The position numbers and the translations under genes are program-made. Positions 45,787 to 54,093 of a DNA stretch of 64,000 nucleotides are shown in pieces (within the stretch, counting starts at the first letter, position 1; each line of letters opens with the position of its first letter). The notes under the pieces are model-generated. The model ran no database searches. It was not told the DNA's origin and worked only from the letters and a program-made list of their open reading frames with translations. Source of the DNA: Vibrio cidicii (GTDB taxonomy: Bacteria; Pseudomonadota; Gammaproteobacteria; Enterobacterales; Vibrionaceae). Location of the stretch: contig NZ_CP046803.1 of NCBI RefSeq assembly GCF_009763805.1, positions 1,116,001-1,180,000 on the forward strand, given 5' to 3'.

Positions 45787-45890
45787 TTCTTAAGCCGAGG
45801 GTCACCTAGCCAACTGACGTTGTTAGTGGACACAGATTGTTCACACGTATAAACGGCCAAACACCTTGCTTGTGTTTGGCCTCTTTTTTA
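45787..45890 (+). ncRNA. Candidate small RNA with own promoter and terminator
   Basis: A good sigma-70 promoter, TTGGCA (45754-45759), 16 bases, TAATAC (45776-45781), is followed about 75 bases later by a strong Rho-independent terminator. Its stem pairs GGCCAAACAC (45855-45864) with 45872-45881, and TCTTTTTT follows. No open frame with a ribosome site fits between. An internal hairpin, CTAGCCAAC pairing with GTTGTTAG, is visible. The predicted transcript is about 100 nt. It is the only plus-strand feature between the chemoreceptor and the DUF3612 gene. I cannot match it to a named Vibrio RNA. The rest of 45461-45753 is AT-rich with no gene seen. Confidence 0.55.
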
Positions 45891-45909
45891 TCTGCAGATT
45901 TGCCTAAAG

Positions 45910-47430
45910 TCATTCCTCGCCACATTTTGCGTAGCAGCTTGGCTGACGCGGACACACGGCTCCTCGGGAGCAGATCAAACGTGCAGGAGTGTTGATCCCG
46001 CGCTCTATCCACTTGATATTGAGTATTTTGGCTATCGTGGTCAGGTCTTTCTTGATATGGTACGGCACTTCACTTGTGCCACCATGGCTGACGCACAAAT
46101 GCTTCAACTCTTCTGCAATTTCAATCGCATCGCCACCTTGTGCATTGATCGCCGGGTTGAGATCAATACCAGCACAGAGCACACGATTATTGCCTGCGGG
46201 ATCAACCACATTCACCGATTCGCAGCAGTACAACCTAGGCTCATTGCCAACATTAAGAATGGAAAGCTGCGCAGAGCTCCCCGGTTGTGATTCAGACAGC
46301 TTACGAAACACCGCCCAATGCTGACATGGATCGTTTACTGTGCGCATGTTCCCCCAAGGCAGCGGGATGCCGTTACCGCGATACACCGCTTTGAGTTTAC
46401 CGGGGCCATACGCATCGAAATAATGCCAGTGAGGGTAAGGTGAAACCACCGTCATGCGGCGCATGGCAACAGAGGGCGAGACTCCCGCTTTCTTATGTAC
46501 GTCGATTTCGTAGCCGCTCCGATCGAGCAATTGGCGAAACGGAACTTTCGGGCAGAGCAGCGCCCCGGCAAAAAAGCTGGATTCAAAATCACGCCACGCC
46601 AGCAGAATATCTTGGGAGTTGAGGTCGGATGTCGGGGAGAGATCGTCGGCTTGGTCCCAGTGATTTTGATGACCAATTGAGAGGACGCTTTTCACGCTGT
46701 CGGCACTGTGCAAAATGCGATGGCCAATGTACACCGCCAGGTCATACTTCAGCCGAGTCGGATACTCTTTCATCATGCTGTTGAGATAAATGGTGCTCGG
46801 TGGCTCCATAAAGGACGTCACCAACTGTTTGGCGTTTACGCCCAGCTCGTCAACCACATCTTTTGGCGTGCGGTTTATCCAGCGGATATCCATGCCCAAA
46901 CTTTTGGCAATATCAATCAGATCTTCCACTGACATATTGAGGCGTTTTTTCCCAATTTCCTCCGCAGCACGTTCCAGATCCGGGAAGTGGTTTTGGTTCG
47001 CTTCCTGATGAGCGCGGATCAGCAGATGAGCAAATTGCCGCCCAGTGATGCCCGTTTGCGAGAGCATCTCCGGAATCGCGATTTGTAAAATGTCATTGGA
47101 GAACAAAAAGCTCGGCTCAAGCGCCATGCCACTTAACCCGCCACGATTACCTTTGTTGGGCGTGATCGCTTCTAATTCGGGCTCGTCATCCAAAAACCAA
47201 GCGGGATCTTTTTGAAACACTTCGGCAATCACTTCCAGCATATCGATGCTGGGAACCCGTTTTCCGCGCTCGATCATCGAGAGGTAGGAGACCGATGGCG
47301 CGTATTCAGGGTTGATACGAATACAGCGCGCAGAGAGGTCTTCCATAGTTAAATGGTTGTTTTTTCTTAGGTTCCTAATTTTGGTTCCGAGAAAATGCGA
47401 TTGGCGAATCAAGCTTTTTGACACAGACAT
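45910..47430 (-). CDS. XRE-family regulator with DUF3612 domain
   Basis: The 506-residue protein has a helix-turn-helix of the Cro/C1 type at about 13-75 (GTKIRNLRKNNHLTMEDLS, SYLSMIERGKRVPSIDMLEVI). A long effector domain follows, containing an IrrE-like central region (LKYDLAVYIGHRILH) and a cysteine-rich C-terminus (CSRGAVCPRQPSCYAKC) that could bind metal. Relatives in Vibrio are annotated as DUF3612 or short-chain fatty-acyl regulators near glyoxylate-cycle genes. It is transcribed away from a 191-residue protein gene, and three phased repeats lie directly before its start, so it most likely controls itself and that gene. Confidence 0.85.
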   Translation of the reverse strand: MSVSKSLIRQSHFLGTKIRNLRKNNHLTMEDLSARCIRINPEYAPSVSYLSMIERGKRVPSIDMLEVIAEVFQKDPAWFLDDEPELEAITPNKGNRGGLSGMALEPSFLFSNDILQIAIPEMLSQTGITGRQFAHLLIRAHQEANQNHFPDLERAAEEIGKKRLNMSVEDLIDIAKSLGMDIRWINRTPKDVVDELGVNAKQLVTSFMEPPSTIYLNSMMKEYPTRLKYDLAVYIGHRILHSADSVKSVLSIGHQNHWDQADDLSPTSDLNSQDILLAWRDFESSFFAGALLCPKVPFRQLLDRSGYEIDVHKKAGVSPSVAMRRMTVVSPYPHWHYFDAYGPGKLKAVYRGNGIPLPWGNMRTVNDPCQHWAVFRKLSESQPGSSAQLSILNVGNEPRLYCCESVNVVDPAGNNRVLCAGIDLNPAINAQGGDAIEIAEELKHLCVSHGGTSEVPYHIKKDLTTIAKILNIKWIERGINTPARLICSRGAVCPRQPSCYAKCGEE

Positions 47431-47431
47431 T

Positions 47432-47468
47432 TTGTAAAATTCACATTGTAAAATTTTTGTTGTGAAAT
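47432..47468. promoter_or_regulatory. Three TTGTRAAAT repeats spaced exactly 14 bp
   Basis: TTGTAAAAT at 47432 and 47446 and TTGTGAAAT at 47460 are in direct orientation with a constant 14-bp period. They lie in the 183-bp divergent region and touch the regulator start at 47430. They are a likely operator for the XRE/DUF3612 protein. Confidence 0.6.
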
Positions 47469-47613
47469 TGTAGTAAAAAATTCGCTAGTCTACATAGTGA
47501 GCAGGCAAGGAAAAAAACCTTCCACTTCACAGAATTGTTAGAAACCAAACGCAAGTTTAAAGTTTTTGCTCCAAAAGCAAAAAAGGAATGAGATTTTCTA
47601 AGAGGGAAAGACG

Positions 47614-48189
47614 ATGAATATGCTTAGATTCGATAAAAATGATATCCAACAACAACACCGCCCATTTATCGCAGAAGCCGTCTTTGCCGTCGAAGCGGTG
47701 AGCTCAAGCGAACAAAATGAGAAGCAACTGAAAGCGAAACAACTGCTTGATCGCCTTTTCCCGCTGGAAAATGGTTCACACCAAGACGTCACCAGTTATG
47801 TGATCGACTATCGCCACCTGATGGCTTATTTTGCGGACGGTACGCACAGTGGCTTGCGCTCTCCCAAACACTTTGTCGCTTTTACCGGTGGAAAAGAAGA
47901 TCCTTGCTCTATTCTGCTGCGTGATGAAACAGGCAGCCATGTGGAAGTGATGCTGGGTTGTCACAAAGGAACCGGCTGTGTTGAGCTGATTGAAATTGAT
48001 GACATCCAACTGGAAACGCGCACCACATTCAGTCCGTCGTTAACGGGCGATGCGCCTACCGCGATGCGTCACTGGATTAGCCTTGTGAAAGGGGATGTGA
48101 ATGGTAAGCCAATGGCAAGCAGTGAAGATAAAGAGTACACCGCGAAAAATGGTGAAGACTACATTCTGAGCTACTGCTACAGCATCTAA
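47614..48189 (+). CDS. Conserved hypothetical protein divergent from the DUF3612 regulator
   Basis: This 191-residue cytoplasmic protein has no signal peptide and no membrane segment. The sequence is acidic, with a short HRPFIAEAVFAVEAV start, LLRDETGSHVEVMLGCHKG in the middle and TAMRHWISLVKGD near the end. I do not recognise a characterised family. Parts recall short proteins encoded beside malate synthase in vibrios, but I cannot confirm that. AGGGAAAG precedes the ATG at a good distance, and a perfect terminator follows, so it is a monocistronic unit whose promoter contains the three phased repeats. Confidence 0.6.
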   Translation: MNMLRFDKNDIQQQHRPFIAEAVFAVEAVSSSEQNEKQLKAKQLLDRLFPLENGSHQDVTSYVIDYRHLMAYFADGTHSGLRSPKHFVAFTGGKEDPCSILLRDETGSHVEVMLGCHKGTGCVELIEIDDIQLETRTTFSPSLTGDAPTAMRHWISLVKGDVNGKPMASSEDKEYTAKNGEDYILSYCYSI

Positions 48190-48201
48190 GTATAAAATGA
48201 G

Positions 48202-48237
48202 AAAACCCCGGAAAAGTGTGCTTTTCCGGGGTTTTTT
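48202..48237 (+). terminator. Strong Rho-independent terminator
   Basis: Arms 48202-48216 and 48221-48235 are perfect over 15 bp (AAAACCCCGGAAAAG and complement) with a TGTG loop and a T-run that ends at 48237. Confidence 0.93.
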
Positions 48238-48327
48238 GTCTGAGTAGAAAATCGCTGGTTAGACTGCTGAGCAGCGTTATTTCAGTGACGCAGTTAAAGT
48301 AGTGACGTGATTAAAGTCGTGGTGTGA

Positions 48328-49375
48328 TTAAAGTGGCATCACCCGATTTCGGCCAAGTTGTTTTGCTTCGTAGAGCAGTTTATCGGTGCGATCGATAAAA
48401 TCGTCTGGCGTTTCTCCCGCTTTCCATTCAGCCACACCGAACGACGCGGTGATGTTTTCCACCTGCTTTCCGGAAACGCTTATCTTTGACTTTCAGTTTT
48501 TCGACATTGCGCCGCAGTGATTCGGCAAATTGTCTAGCGATACGCAGTGATTTGTTAGGAACGATCAGCGCAAACTCTTCACCGCCAAATCGGTACGCGG
48601 TAATGCCTTCGCGACAGCTCATTTGCAGGCGTTTAGCAATAGCGCGGATCACCGTATCGCCAAACAAATGGCCGTAGTTATCGTTGAATGATTTGAAATG
48701 GTCGATATCCAATAAGACCAAGCTGATGTTCTGTTCGGCGTTTACCAAAGCACGCAGATCGTTATTGAATGCACGGCGGTTGTAGAGGCTCGACAAACCG
48801 TCAAATAGCGCGTCTTTTTGCACTTCGGCAAGCTGCTCTTTGAGGCGTGAGATCTCAGTACTGGCGTTATTGAGCTGGCTGCTAAGAAATCGGGTCGAGT
48901 GGCGAATTTCCCGTGATTCAGACACCAGTTCTCGAATCACCCCCATCACCTCTTCAATGCTTAGCCCTTCATCTTCGACTTTCTCCAGCTTGCTGAAATT
49001 TTTGTCTACCAAGGCGGTAAAAGAGGACGTATCGGAGAGCGTATCCGACATGGAGCTGGCGATCTCACCGAGTAAAATCTCAATGCTGTCTTTGAGCTCT
49101 CTTAGGCTAGTCTCGGTTTTGCTGGCCACATAACTGTGATAGAGCTGTTCGCTGGTGGCGGGAGGGCAAATACCAAAGTTTTCCAACACCGTGTCTAGTT
49201 CTTGGTTTAACTGGGGAATAGCATTGTCGACGTAGGTATACCAAAGCGCGTAGTTAGCAGGCGTCGCTGCTACATGATTTTTAATCATCAAGGGGACCGC
49301 TTTTTTGAGATTGGCGGTGGATTTCTTAAAGTCGTCGCTTGTCATTCTAATTATGCTTTTACGATAGCTAAACAA
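48328..49375 (-). pseudogene. Soluble GGDEF protein (DgcA-like), frameshifted near the C-terminus
   Basis: The N-terminal half (about 1-165) is a helical domain with NHVAATPANYALWYTYVDNAIP, known from diguanylate cyclases that start with a conserved ATPANY motif (quoted here in part). The GGDEF domain has LDIDHFKSFNDNYGH and YRFGGEEFALIV; the I-site position reads REGI, so product inhibition is unlikely. The frame breaks at plus-strand GAAAC, with AAA at 48474-48476; reading GAAC gives KRSGKQVENITASFGVAEW and continues to a TAA at 48328-48330, about 349 residues. The natural gene is probably an active cytoplasmic c-di-GMP synthase. Confidence 0.85.
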
Positions 49376-49645
49376 TCATACTGCTAAGATTAGCGGATGA
49401 ACGATTGAGATGCTGGAGTTTTTGCCATTTTTTGAACAGCGATTATTAAAAATATTGCTGACTCAATCAATGTATTTTATGACTTTGTGCAGAGGTAATG
49501 CATTGCGTTAACAAAATGTGCAGCGAAGATAGAAGAGTTCAATAAGTTACCGTACCAGCACCGCTAGAGCGAATGGGAAAATCGGCGGTCAGGTAGCAAT
49601 AAAAGACGCACCTGACCGCTCATCTGCCATTTCAGCAACAAGGGC

Positions 49646-50786
49646 TTATTTTTCAAACAGTGTCGCGTATTCTCCATAACCGTTTGCTTCGAGTTCGGCT
49701 GCCGGAATAAAACGCATCGCCGCCGAATTCATGCAGTATCTTAAGCCAGTGGGCGCTGGGCCATCTTCAAACACATGCCCGAGATGGGAATCACCGTAGC
49801 GGCTTCTGACTTCGGTGCGTGGGTACACTAGCTTGTAATCGGTTTTGGTGACGACATACGCAGGGTTGATAGGCTTAGTGAAACTTGGCCAACCCGTGCC
49901 TGATTTGTATTTATCGGTGGAAGAAAACAGCGGTTTCTCCGGTGACTACATCCACATAGATACCCGCTTGTTTATTATCCCAATACTCATTTTGGAATGC
50001 GCGCTCAGTGCCATCTTCTTGCGTTACGTAGTATTGCAGCTCGCTCAGTTTGGCTTTGATCTCTGCATCCGACGGTTTACGGTAGGGCTTGGCGCTTTTG
50101 ATTTGTTTATGCTCATCAATCAACTGGCGAAGCGTTTTCGGTTGCTCATTGCGCGCATCACCAAATACCTCGTCCAAGTACTTGTCACGACCAGAAGCGT
50201 AGCGGTAATACTTGTACTTCAAGCTGCTCTTTTTGTAGTAGTCCTGATGGTACTCTTCTGCTGGATAGAAGATTTTGTACTCAATCAGCTCAGTTTTCAG
50301 CGGTGCGGGATAGATGTTGGCTTCATCGACCTCTTTTAAGAAGCGCTGGGCAATGCGCTTTTGTTCGGCATTGTGATAAAAAATGGCCGGACGATATTGT
50401 GGGCCGCGATCAACAAAAGAGCCTTTATCGTCGGTGGGATCAATGTGGCGAAGAAAGTAATCCAGTACCGCTTCGTAGCTTACCACTTGTGGATCGTATT
50501 GGAACTGGATCACCTCTAAATGACCGCTTTTTCCTGAAGAGACTTGGCGATAGCTTGGATTGACCACATCGCCGCCGGAATAACCCGATACAACATCGTA
50601 GACGCCAACGAGTTTCTCCATATCTGATTCCGTACACCAAAAACAGCCGCCCGCCAGTGTGGCGGTTTGCCGTTTGCCATGGCCGTTGCTTTTCATCGTA
50701 TCGGCCACACCGATATTGCTGTAGCCGATGAAGAGGAGTGAAAACATCACCGGAACCAGCCAAATGAATTTAGTCAACTTTTTCAT
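49646..50786 (-). pseudogene. msrAB: Exported MsrA-MsrB fusion (methionine sulfoxide reductase), frameshifted
   Basis: The fusion of about 380 residues starts with a signal peptide or signal anchor ([20 protein letters not shown]). The MsrA domain follows, with catalytic Cys in [10 protein letters not shown] and GYSGG. The MsrB domain has [18 protein letters not shown] and catalytic Cys in [11 protein letters not shown]. The enzyme repairs both S- and R-methionine sulfoxide in periplasmic proteins, like the reductase part of PilB. The break lies in GAAAC on the coding strand (49934-49936 on the plus strand); GAAC restores [16 protein letters not shown]. The product is probably functional in the organism. 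Confidence 0.88.
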
Positions 50787-50929
50787 ACTTACCTCAGGGT
50801 TTTCGCTTGTTGTACGTAATAAGAACGAAGAGGCAGCAAAAAAATTGCAGAGAAAAGAAAATTTCCATTGCCTTCACTCACCAGCTAGCTACATTAGGCC
50901 GTTGTAACGTCACGATAAAAGAGGAAGCC

Positions 50930-51328
50930 ATGCAAGCTGAAGTGAAGTGGGTTGAAGATTTTAAATTTCTGGGTCAATCGCAATCGGGGCACTCGGTAGT
51001 GATGGATGGTAATGGTGGCGCCACAGCCCCAAGCCCAATGGAGATGGTGTTGATGGCCGCTGGTGGTTGCAGCTCGGTGGATGTGGTCGATGGCCTGAAA
51101 TCGGCAGGGCAGAAAGTGACCGCGTGCAGCGCCAGACTAACGACTGAGCGCCGTGATACTGCGCCGCGCATTTTTACCGCGATCAACATTCATTTTAGCG
51201 TTTCTGGTGAAGCGCTAGAGCCTGCGTTGGTGGAAAAAGTCACCGCTGATTCGCTGCAAAAATACTGCTCTGTTTGCCTGATGTTGGGGGCTGGTGTTGA
51301 GATGACGCACAGTTGGGAAATCGTCTGA
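50930..51328 (+). CDS. OsmC-family protein
   Basis: I start at the ATG 50930, which has AGAGGA four bases before it; the open frame from 50807 is an unlikely extension. The 132-residue protein has the OsmC/Ohr fold with two conserved cysteines, in AAGGCSSVDVV and KYCSVCLML. It resembles the YhfA subgroup, whose role is unclear, although thiol-dependent peroxidase activity is known for the wider family. A terminator follows closely. The nearby msrAB gene, transcribed the other way, also deals with oxidative damage. Confidence 0.85.
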   Translation: MQAEVKWVEDFKFLGQSQSGHSVVMDGNGGATAPSPMEMVLMAAGGCSSVDVVDGLKSAGQKVTACSARLTTERRDTAPRIFTAINIHFSVSGEALEPALVEKVTADSLQKYCSVCLMLGAGVEMTHSWEIV

Positions 51329-51360
51329 TCGCCAAGCGTGCCACAAAATCACAAAGAGGA

Positions 51361-51390
51361 AGAGAAAAGCGGCTGCTTTTCTCTTTTTTC
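51361..51390 (+). terminator. Terminator after the OsmC-family gene
   Basis: AGAGAAAAGC (51361-51370) pairs with 51375-51384 around GGCT, followed by TTTTTT. Confidence 0.88.
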
Positions 51391-51439
51391 CTTTATAGGG
51401 CCAAGTAGGATAAAGCCGTTAGCTAATAAGGATGATCTG

Positions 51440-51985
51440 ATGACAGAATTTGAAAAAATGATGAACGGCTTGATCTTTGATGGGGCGGATCAGGAGATTG
51501 ATGCCATTCGTAGCCGGGCGGCGGAGCTTTTACTGCGTTTGAATGTGACGACACAAGGCGATCAGCGCGCCACTGTGCAGCAGCAGCTATTTGGCCATGT
51601 AGGGGAGAGTTTTATTCAATCGCCGTTCATGTGTGAATTTGGCCAAACTATTCATATTGGCGAGCAGACTTTTATCAATATGAATGTGGTGATGCTTGAC
51701 GGGGCGAAGATCACCATTGGCGATCATGTATTGATCGGGCCGAGTTGTCAGTTCTATACCGCATCTCACTCGCTCGATTACCGCAGTCGCCGCCGCTGGG
51801 AAACATTTTGCAAGCCAATTGTGGTCGAGGATGATGTGTGGATCGGCGGAAACTGTGTTATCAACCAAGGTGTTACCATCGGTGCCCGCTCGGTCATTGC
51901 TGCGAATTCGGTGGTGAATCACGACGTACCGCCTGATTGTTTGTATGGCGGAACGCCAGCTAAACTTATCCGCGTGCTCAGCTAG
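51440..51985 (+). CDS. Hexapeptide-repeat acetyltransferase (maltose/galactoside O-acetyltransferase type)
   Basis: I choose the ATG 51440, with AAGGA eight bases upstream; the longer frame from 51338 would include the preceding terminator. The 181-residue protein has an N-terminal maltose acetyltransferase-like helix region (MTEFEKMMNGLIFDG). Left-handed beta-helix hexads follow (IHIGEQTFINMNVVML, KITIGDHVLIGP), with the catalytic His in TASHSLDYRSR and the end GGTPAKLIRVL. It transfers acetyl from acetyl-CoA to a sugar-type acceptor, identity unknown. Its stop overlaps the end of the convergent regulator gene by four bases. Confidence 0.88.
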   Translation: MTEFEKMMNGLIFDGADQEIDAIRSRAAELLLRLNVTTQGDQRATVQQQLFGHVGESFIQSPFMCEFGQTIHIGEQTFINMNVVMLDGAKITIGDHVLIGPSCQFYTASHSLDYRSRRRWETFCKPIVVEDDVWIGGNCVINQGVTIGARSVIAANSVVNHDVPPDCLYGGTPAKLIRVLS

Positions 51986-52669
51986 TGTGGTGGCACGCAG
52001 TGCGCCAGATAGTAAGACAAAGATTTGCTCTCGTTGGTGGTAAAAGTTTCATCGCTGACGGATAGCGATTCGATTCGATCGAGGCGAAAGTGGCGATAAT
52101 CGTTGCGCAGTTTCGCACCATGCCACCAGTGTCCAATGTTTCCCCCAAAAGATTTGCCCGAGCGGATGTAGGCGGCGCTGGGTCACTGACCCTTTTTCAT
52201 CTTGATAGCCGACATCGACAACAAACTGGCTGTCAGTGGCGTGGCGAAGTAATAGAGCACGTTTGGCGCTATCGGACTGGATATGATAATCGGGCACCAA
52301 GATAGGGAACTCTTCCACCTGCCGTTTCAGTTTGTCGGGCAGCACAGAAAGAATTTTGGCCGATGCCGAGTGTGAGGCTTGAGCGAGTTCGGCATCGGAC
52401 CACGCCCTGACCATGCGCATGCCAAGTTCAAGTGCCACCATCTCTTTTTCGCTAAACATCAATGGCGGCAGGTGTGAGCCGTTTTGTAGCAGATAGCCCA
52501 CCCCCGCCTCGCCGCAAATAGGAACCCCGGAGCTGAGCAGTGATTGAATGTCGCGATAGATGGTACGTTCACTGACGGCCATGGTTTCCGCGAGTTGCTT
52601 GGCGGTCACCGCATAACGCTTGGAGCGCAATAAGGTCAACAGTTCAAATAGACGTTCCGACTTGCTCAT
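51982..52669 (-). pseudogene. YafY/WYL-family transcriptional regulator, frameshifted near the end
   Basis: The protein of about 228 residues has a DeoR-like winged helix at the N-terminus (LAETMAVSERTIYRDIQSLL) and a WYL-type ligand domain. The open frame ends early at 52049, but at GAAAC on the coding strand (TTT 52111-52113 on the plus strand) reading GAAC gives TLVAWCELRNDYRHFRLDRI, the normal end of the WYL domain, and runs to a TAG at 51982-51984. It follows a small monooxygenase-like gene by 24 bases on the same strand and may regulate it. Confidence 0.85.
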
Positions 52670-52693
52670 GGGGTTCCTTTGTTGTGGTGGCGT

Positions 52694-53005
52694 TTAGACG
52701 TTACAACTGCTCATTTTGATCAATTGGTGACGCATGTCGACCGAGTTTGGCTCAATTAACGCCATCAGCGGTTGGCAGTCCGCGTGATTTTTAAACTGTT
52801 CACCCGCCTTTTTTGCTGCCTCCATATCTTGCCAGTAAACCACATCCGTCCAACTGTCGCTTGCGGCATCGTGGCTCAGCGAGCGGTACAAAAAGCCGGG
52901 TTGGCTGGCGACAAAAGCTTGGCTCTGCTCGCTGGCTGCGATGTAAGTTTGTGCTGACGTACCTTCAATCAGTTTGAAGCTGACCATTTCAATAACTTGT
53001 TCCAT
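52694..53005 (-). CDS. Antibiotic biosynthesis monooxygenase (ABM)-like domain protein
   Basis: This 103-residue protein fits the dimeric alpha-beta barrel ABM/heme-degrading monooxygenase-like fold: an N-terminal strand (IEMVSFKLIEG), ASQPGFLYRSL, and the strand with WTDVVYWQDMEAA followed by a helix with AGEQF. No catalytic residues can be assigned and many such proteins have unknown roles. GGAG-type AGGAGA precedes the ATG. It lies upstream of the YafY-type regulator on the same strand, suggesting a two-gene operon. Confidence 0.7.
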   Translation of the reverse strand: MEQVIEMVSFKLIEGTSAQTYIAASEQSQAFVASQPGFLYRSLSHDAASDSWTDVVYWQDMEAAKKAGEQFKNHADCQPLMALIEPNSVDMRHQLIKMSSCNV

Positions 53006-53074
53006 GAGATTCTCTCCTGTTGTGTGAGTTCATGGAAAGCATACTGCGTGGCTTTGTCAGAAGATGTCAGTAGC

Positions 53075-53981
53075 CTAATCCCAATACGGTGTATCGCTGC
53101 CAAGTTTCTCGCTGAGAAAGTCAATAAACATTCTTACTTTCAATGGCATATGCTTACGTTGCGGGTAGACAGCGTAGAGAAAATGTTCGGGTAAACGATA
53201 CTCTGGCATAAGATTGACCAACGTCCCGGAGCGCAGTTTCCTTGCCGATGATGAAGGTGGGCATTTGCGCCACGCCAATGCCTGCGATGAGGGCGCGGCG
53301 AATGGCCTCGCTGTTATTGACGATAAAATTGCCTCTTGGTAGCACCTTAAACTCCTGCTCTTGGTGGAGAAATAGCCACTCATTGCCGCCGCGAAAATAA
53401 CTGTAGCGCAGACAGTTGTGATCAGCGAGATCAGCCGGTTTTTGCGGCGCCCCCATTTTCTCGACGTAACTCGGTGATGCGCATAAAACGGTGCGACACG
53501 GCGCAAGGCGTTTGGCAATCAGGTTGGAGTCGGGCAAGTGGCCGATAGGGATGCCGAGATCAAAACCGCCCTCCACCAGATCAACCATTTTGTCTTCCAG
53601 TTGTAGATCGATTTCCACCTCAGGATAACGGCCTAGAAATTCGCTAATCAGCGGCGCGACATGCAAGACGCCAAATGTCATCGGCGCGGTGATTTTCAAG
53701 CGACCTTGCGGAGAACCATGCAGCTCAGAAACGGCGTCGACTCCGCGTTTGGCAAGGCTCAGTGCTTGCGATGCATAGTCGTAGTAGCGTTGTCCCGCTT
53801 CGGTCAGGCTCAGTTTGCGGGTGGTGCGGTTGAGTAAGCGAATACCCAAGCCATCTTCAAGATGGCTGATGCGTTTACTCACCGCCGATTTGGTCAGATT
53901 GAGCTGTTTCGCTGCTTGCGAAAAACTGCCGCAGTCGACCACAGTGACGAACACGGGCAGATCGGCAAATTGATTGATCAT
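53075..53981 (-). pseudogene. LysR-family regulator, frameshifted
   Basis: I start at the ATG 53981 (MINQFADLPVFVTVVDCGSF), typical for the family; the open frame extends to 54008. The helix-turn-helix is FSQAAKQLNLTKSAVSKRIS and the effector domain runs to about residue 300. The open frame is lost at GAAAC on the coding strand (TTT 53237-53239 on the plus strand); reading GAAC gives IIGKELRSGTLVNLMPEYRL and continues to the stop at 53075. It resembles the CrgA-like subgroup that often acts as a repressor of a divergent gene. The divergent neighbour here is yjjG, which may be coincidental. Confidence 0.85.
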
Positions 53982-54093
53982 AAGCAAAATTGTTGAGCAG
54001 ATGGACACAATGTTTTTCTATGGAGAGAGATTATATTCATATTAAAAACAATCTAAACTACCTCAGTAATAAAACGCAGTAGTGGACACAGAA

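Noticed and set aside
45776-45790. TAATACGACCC resembles the start of a T7 phage promoter
   Set aside because: Only the first ten or so positions match, no phage genes are near, and the sequence is fully explained as a sigma-70 -10 element with a matching -35 box.
496-53239. Eight independent pseudogenes, or programmed ribosomal frameshifts, as explanation for the broken genes
   Set aside because: The breaks share one pentamer and the downstream sequence is fully conserved, which is unlike decay. The sites are not slippery heptamers and the families are not known to use frameshifting.
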